Shown: one piece after another, positions 6,647-6,657 of the stretch | How the letters are laid out: each line of letters opens with the position of its first letter | Numbering within the stretch: position 1 is the first letter of the stretch | NCBI GenBank assembly: GCA_009930355.1 | Contig: RZYK01000113.1 | Coordinates: 1-6,657 of the forward strand | From: Campylobacterota bacterium | GTDB taxonomy: Bacteria; Campylobacterota; Campylobacteria; Campylobacterales; Sulfurospirillaceae | Reading direction: 5' to 3' | DNA length: 6,657 bases | Made by a program: the position numbers and the translations under genes | Notes under the pieces: generated by a model | The model's input: only the letters and a program-made list of their open reading frames with translations | Told to the model about the DNA's origin: nothing | Databases searched by the model: none

Positions 6647-6657
6647 ATATACAAAAA

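Noticed and set aside
6629..6657. Possible 3' tail of an upstream gene ending at a TGA that overlaps the ATG of the RCK-like gene (reads F-V-Y-E-G-V-F-E-stop)
   Set aside because: Only eight codons are visible, too few to tell a gene from chance. In H. pylori the preceding gene is, from memory, tgt, but nothing here can confirm that.

Overview
This 6.66 kb window holds five genes, all on the minus strand and tightly packed. Transcription order (right to left) is: an RCK/TrkA-like cytosolic protein, aroB, an MscS-family channel, an mtaB-type tRNA methylthiotransferase, and the first 438 codons of an FtsH-like membrane AAA+ ATPase that runs off the left edge. The moderately AT-rich sequence, the protein sequences and the gene order point to the Campylobacterota (former Epsilonproteobacteria), probably a Sulfurospirillum-like free-living member. 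From memory, the same order occurs in Helicobacter pylori around HP0282-HP0286. The genus is an inference and was not checked by a search.

Region by region: bases 5220-6632 encode a 470-residue protein with a degenerate Rossmann-like N domain, a TrkA-C-like domain and a long C-terminal part I cannot name. A 47 bp AT-rich spacer without a visible terminator follows. Bases 4126-5172 encode 3-dehydroquinate synthase, with its zinc ligands and NAD-binding glycine loop visible. Bases 2526-4133 encode a 535-residue MscS-family channel with a signal peptide and a large periplasmic, partly coiled-coil domain. Bases 1301-2545 encode a radical-SAM methylthiotransferase with both cysteine triads. Bases 1-1314 encode the N-terminal part of the FtsH-like protein.

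The last four genes overlap by 8, 20 and 14 bp, so they are almost certainly one translationally coupled transcript. Their functions differ (aromatic biosynthesis, osmotic or ion handling, tRNA modification, membrane AAA+ ATPase), so this looks like a conserved housekeeping cluster rather than one pathway. The RCK-like protein and the MscS channel could both relate to ion homeostasis, but that is speculation.

The most notable observation is that the FtsH-like protein keeps its ATPase motifs but has lost the HEXXH zinc-protease motif: the aligned residues read YQAAK. It is therefore predicted to be a protease-dead FtsH homologue. A second observation is that a palindromic word, TACATGTAA, occurs four times, and no ACATGT hexamer was noticed outside this extended context. 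I see no RNA gene, mobile element, CRISPR array or long non-coding stretch.
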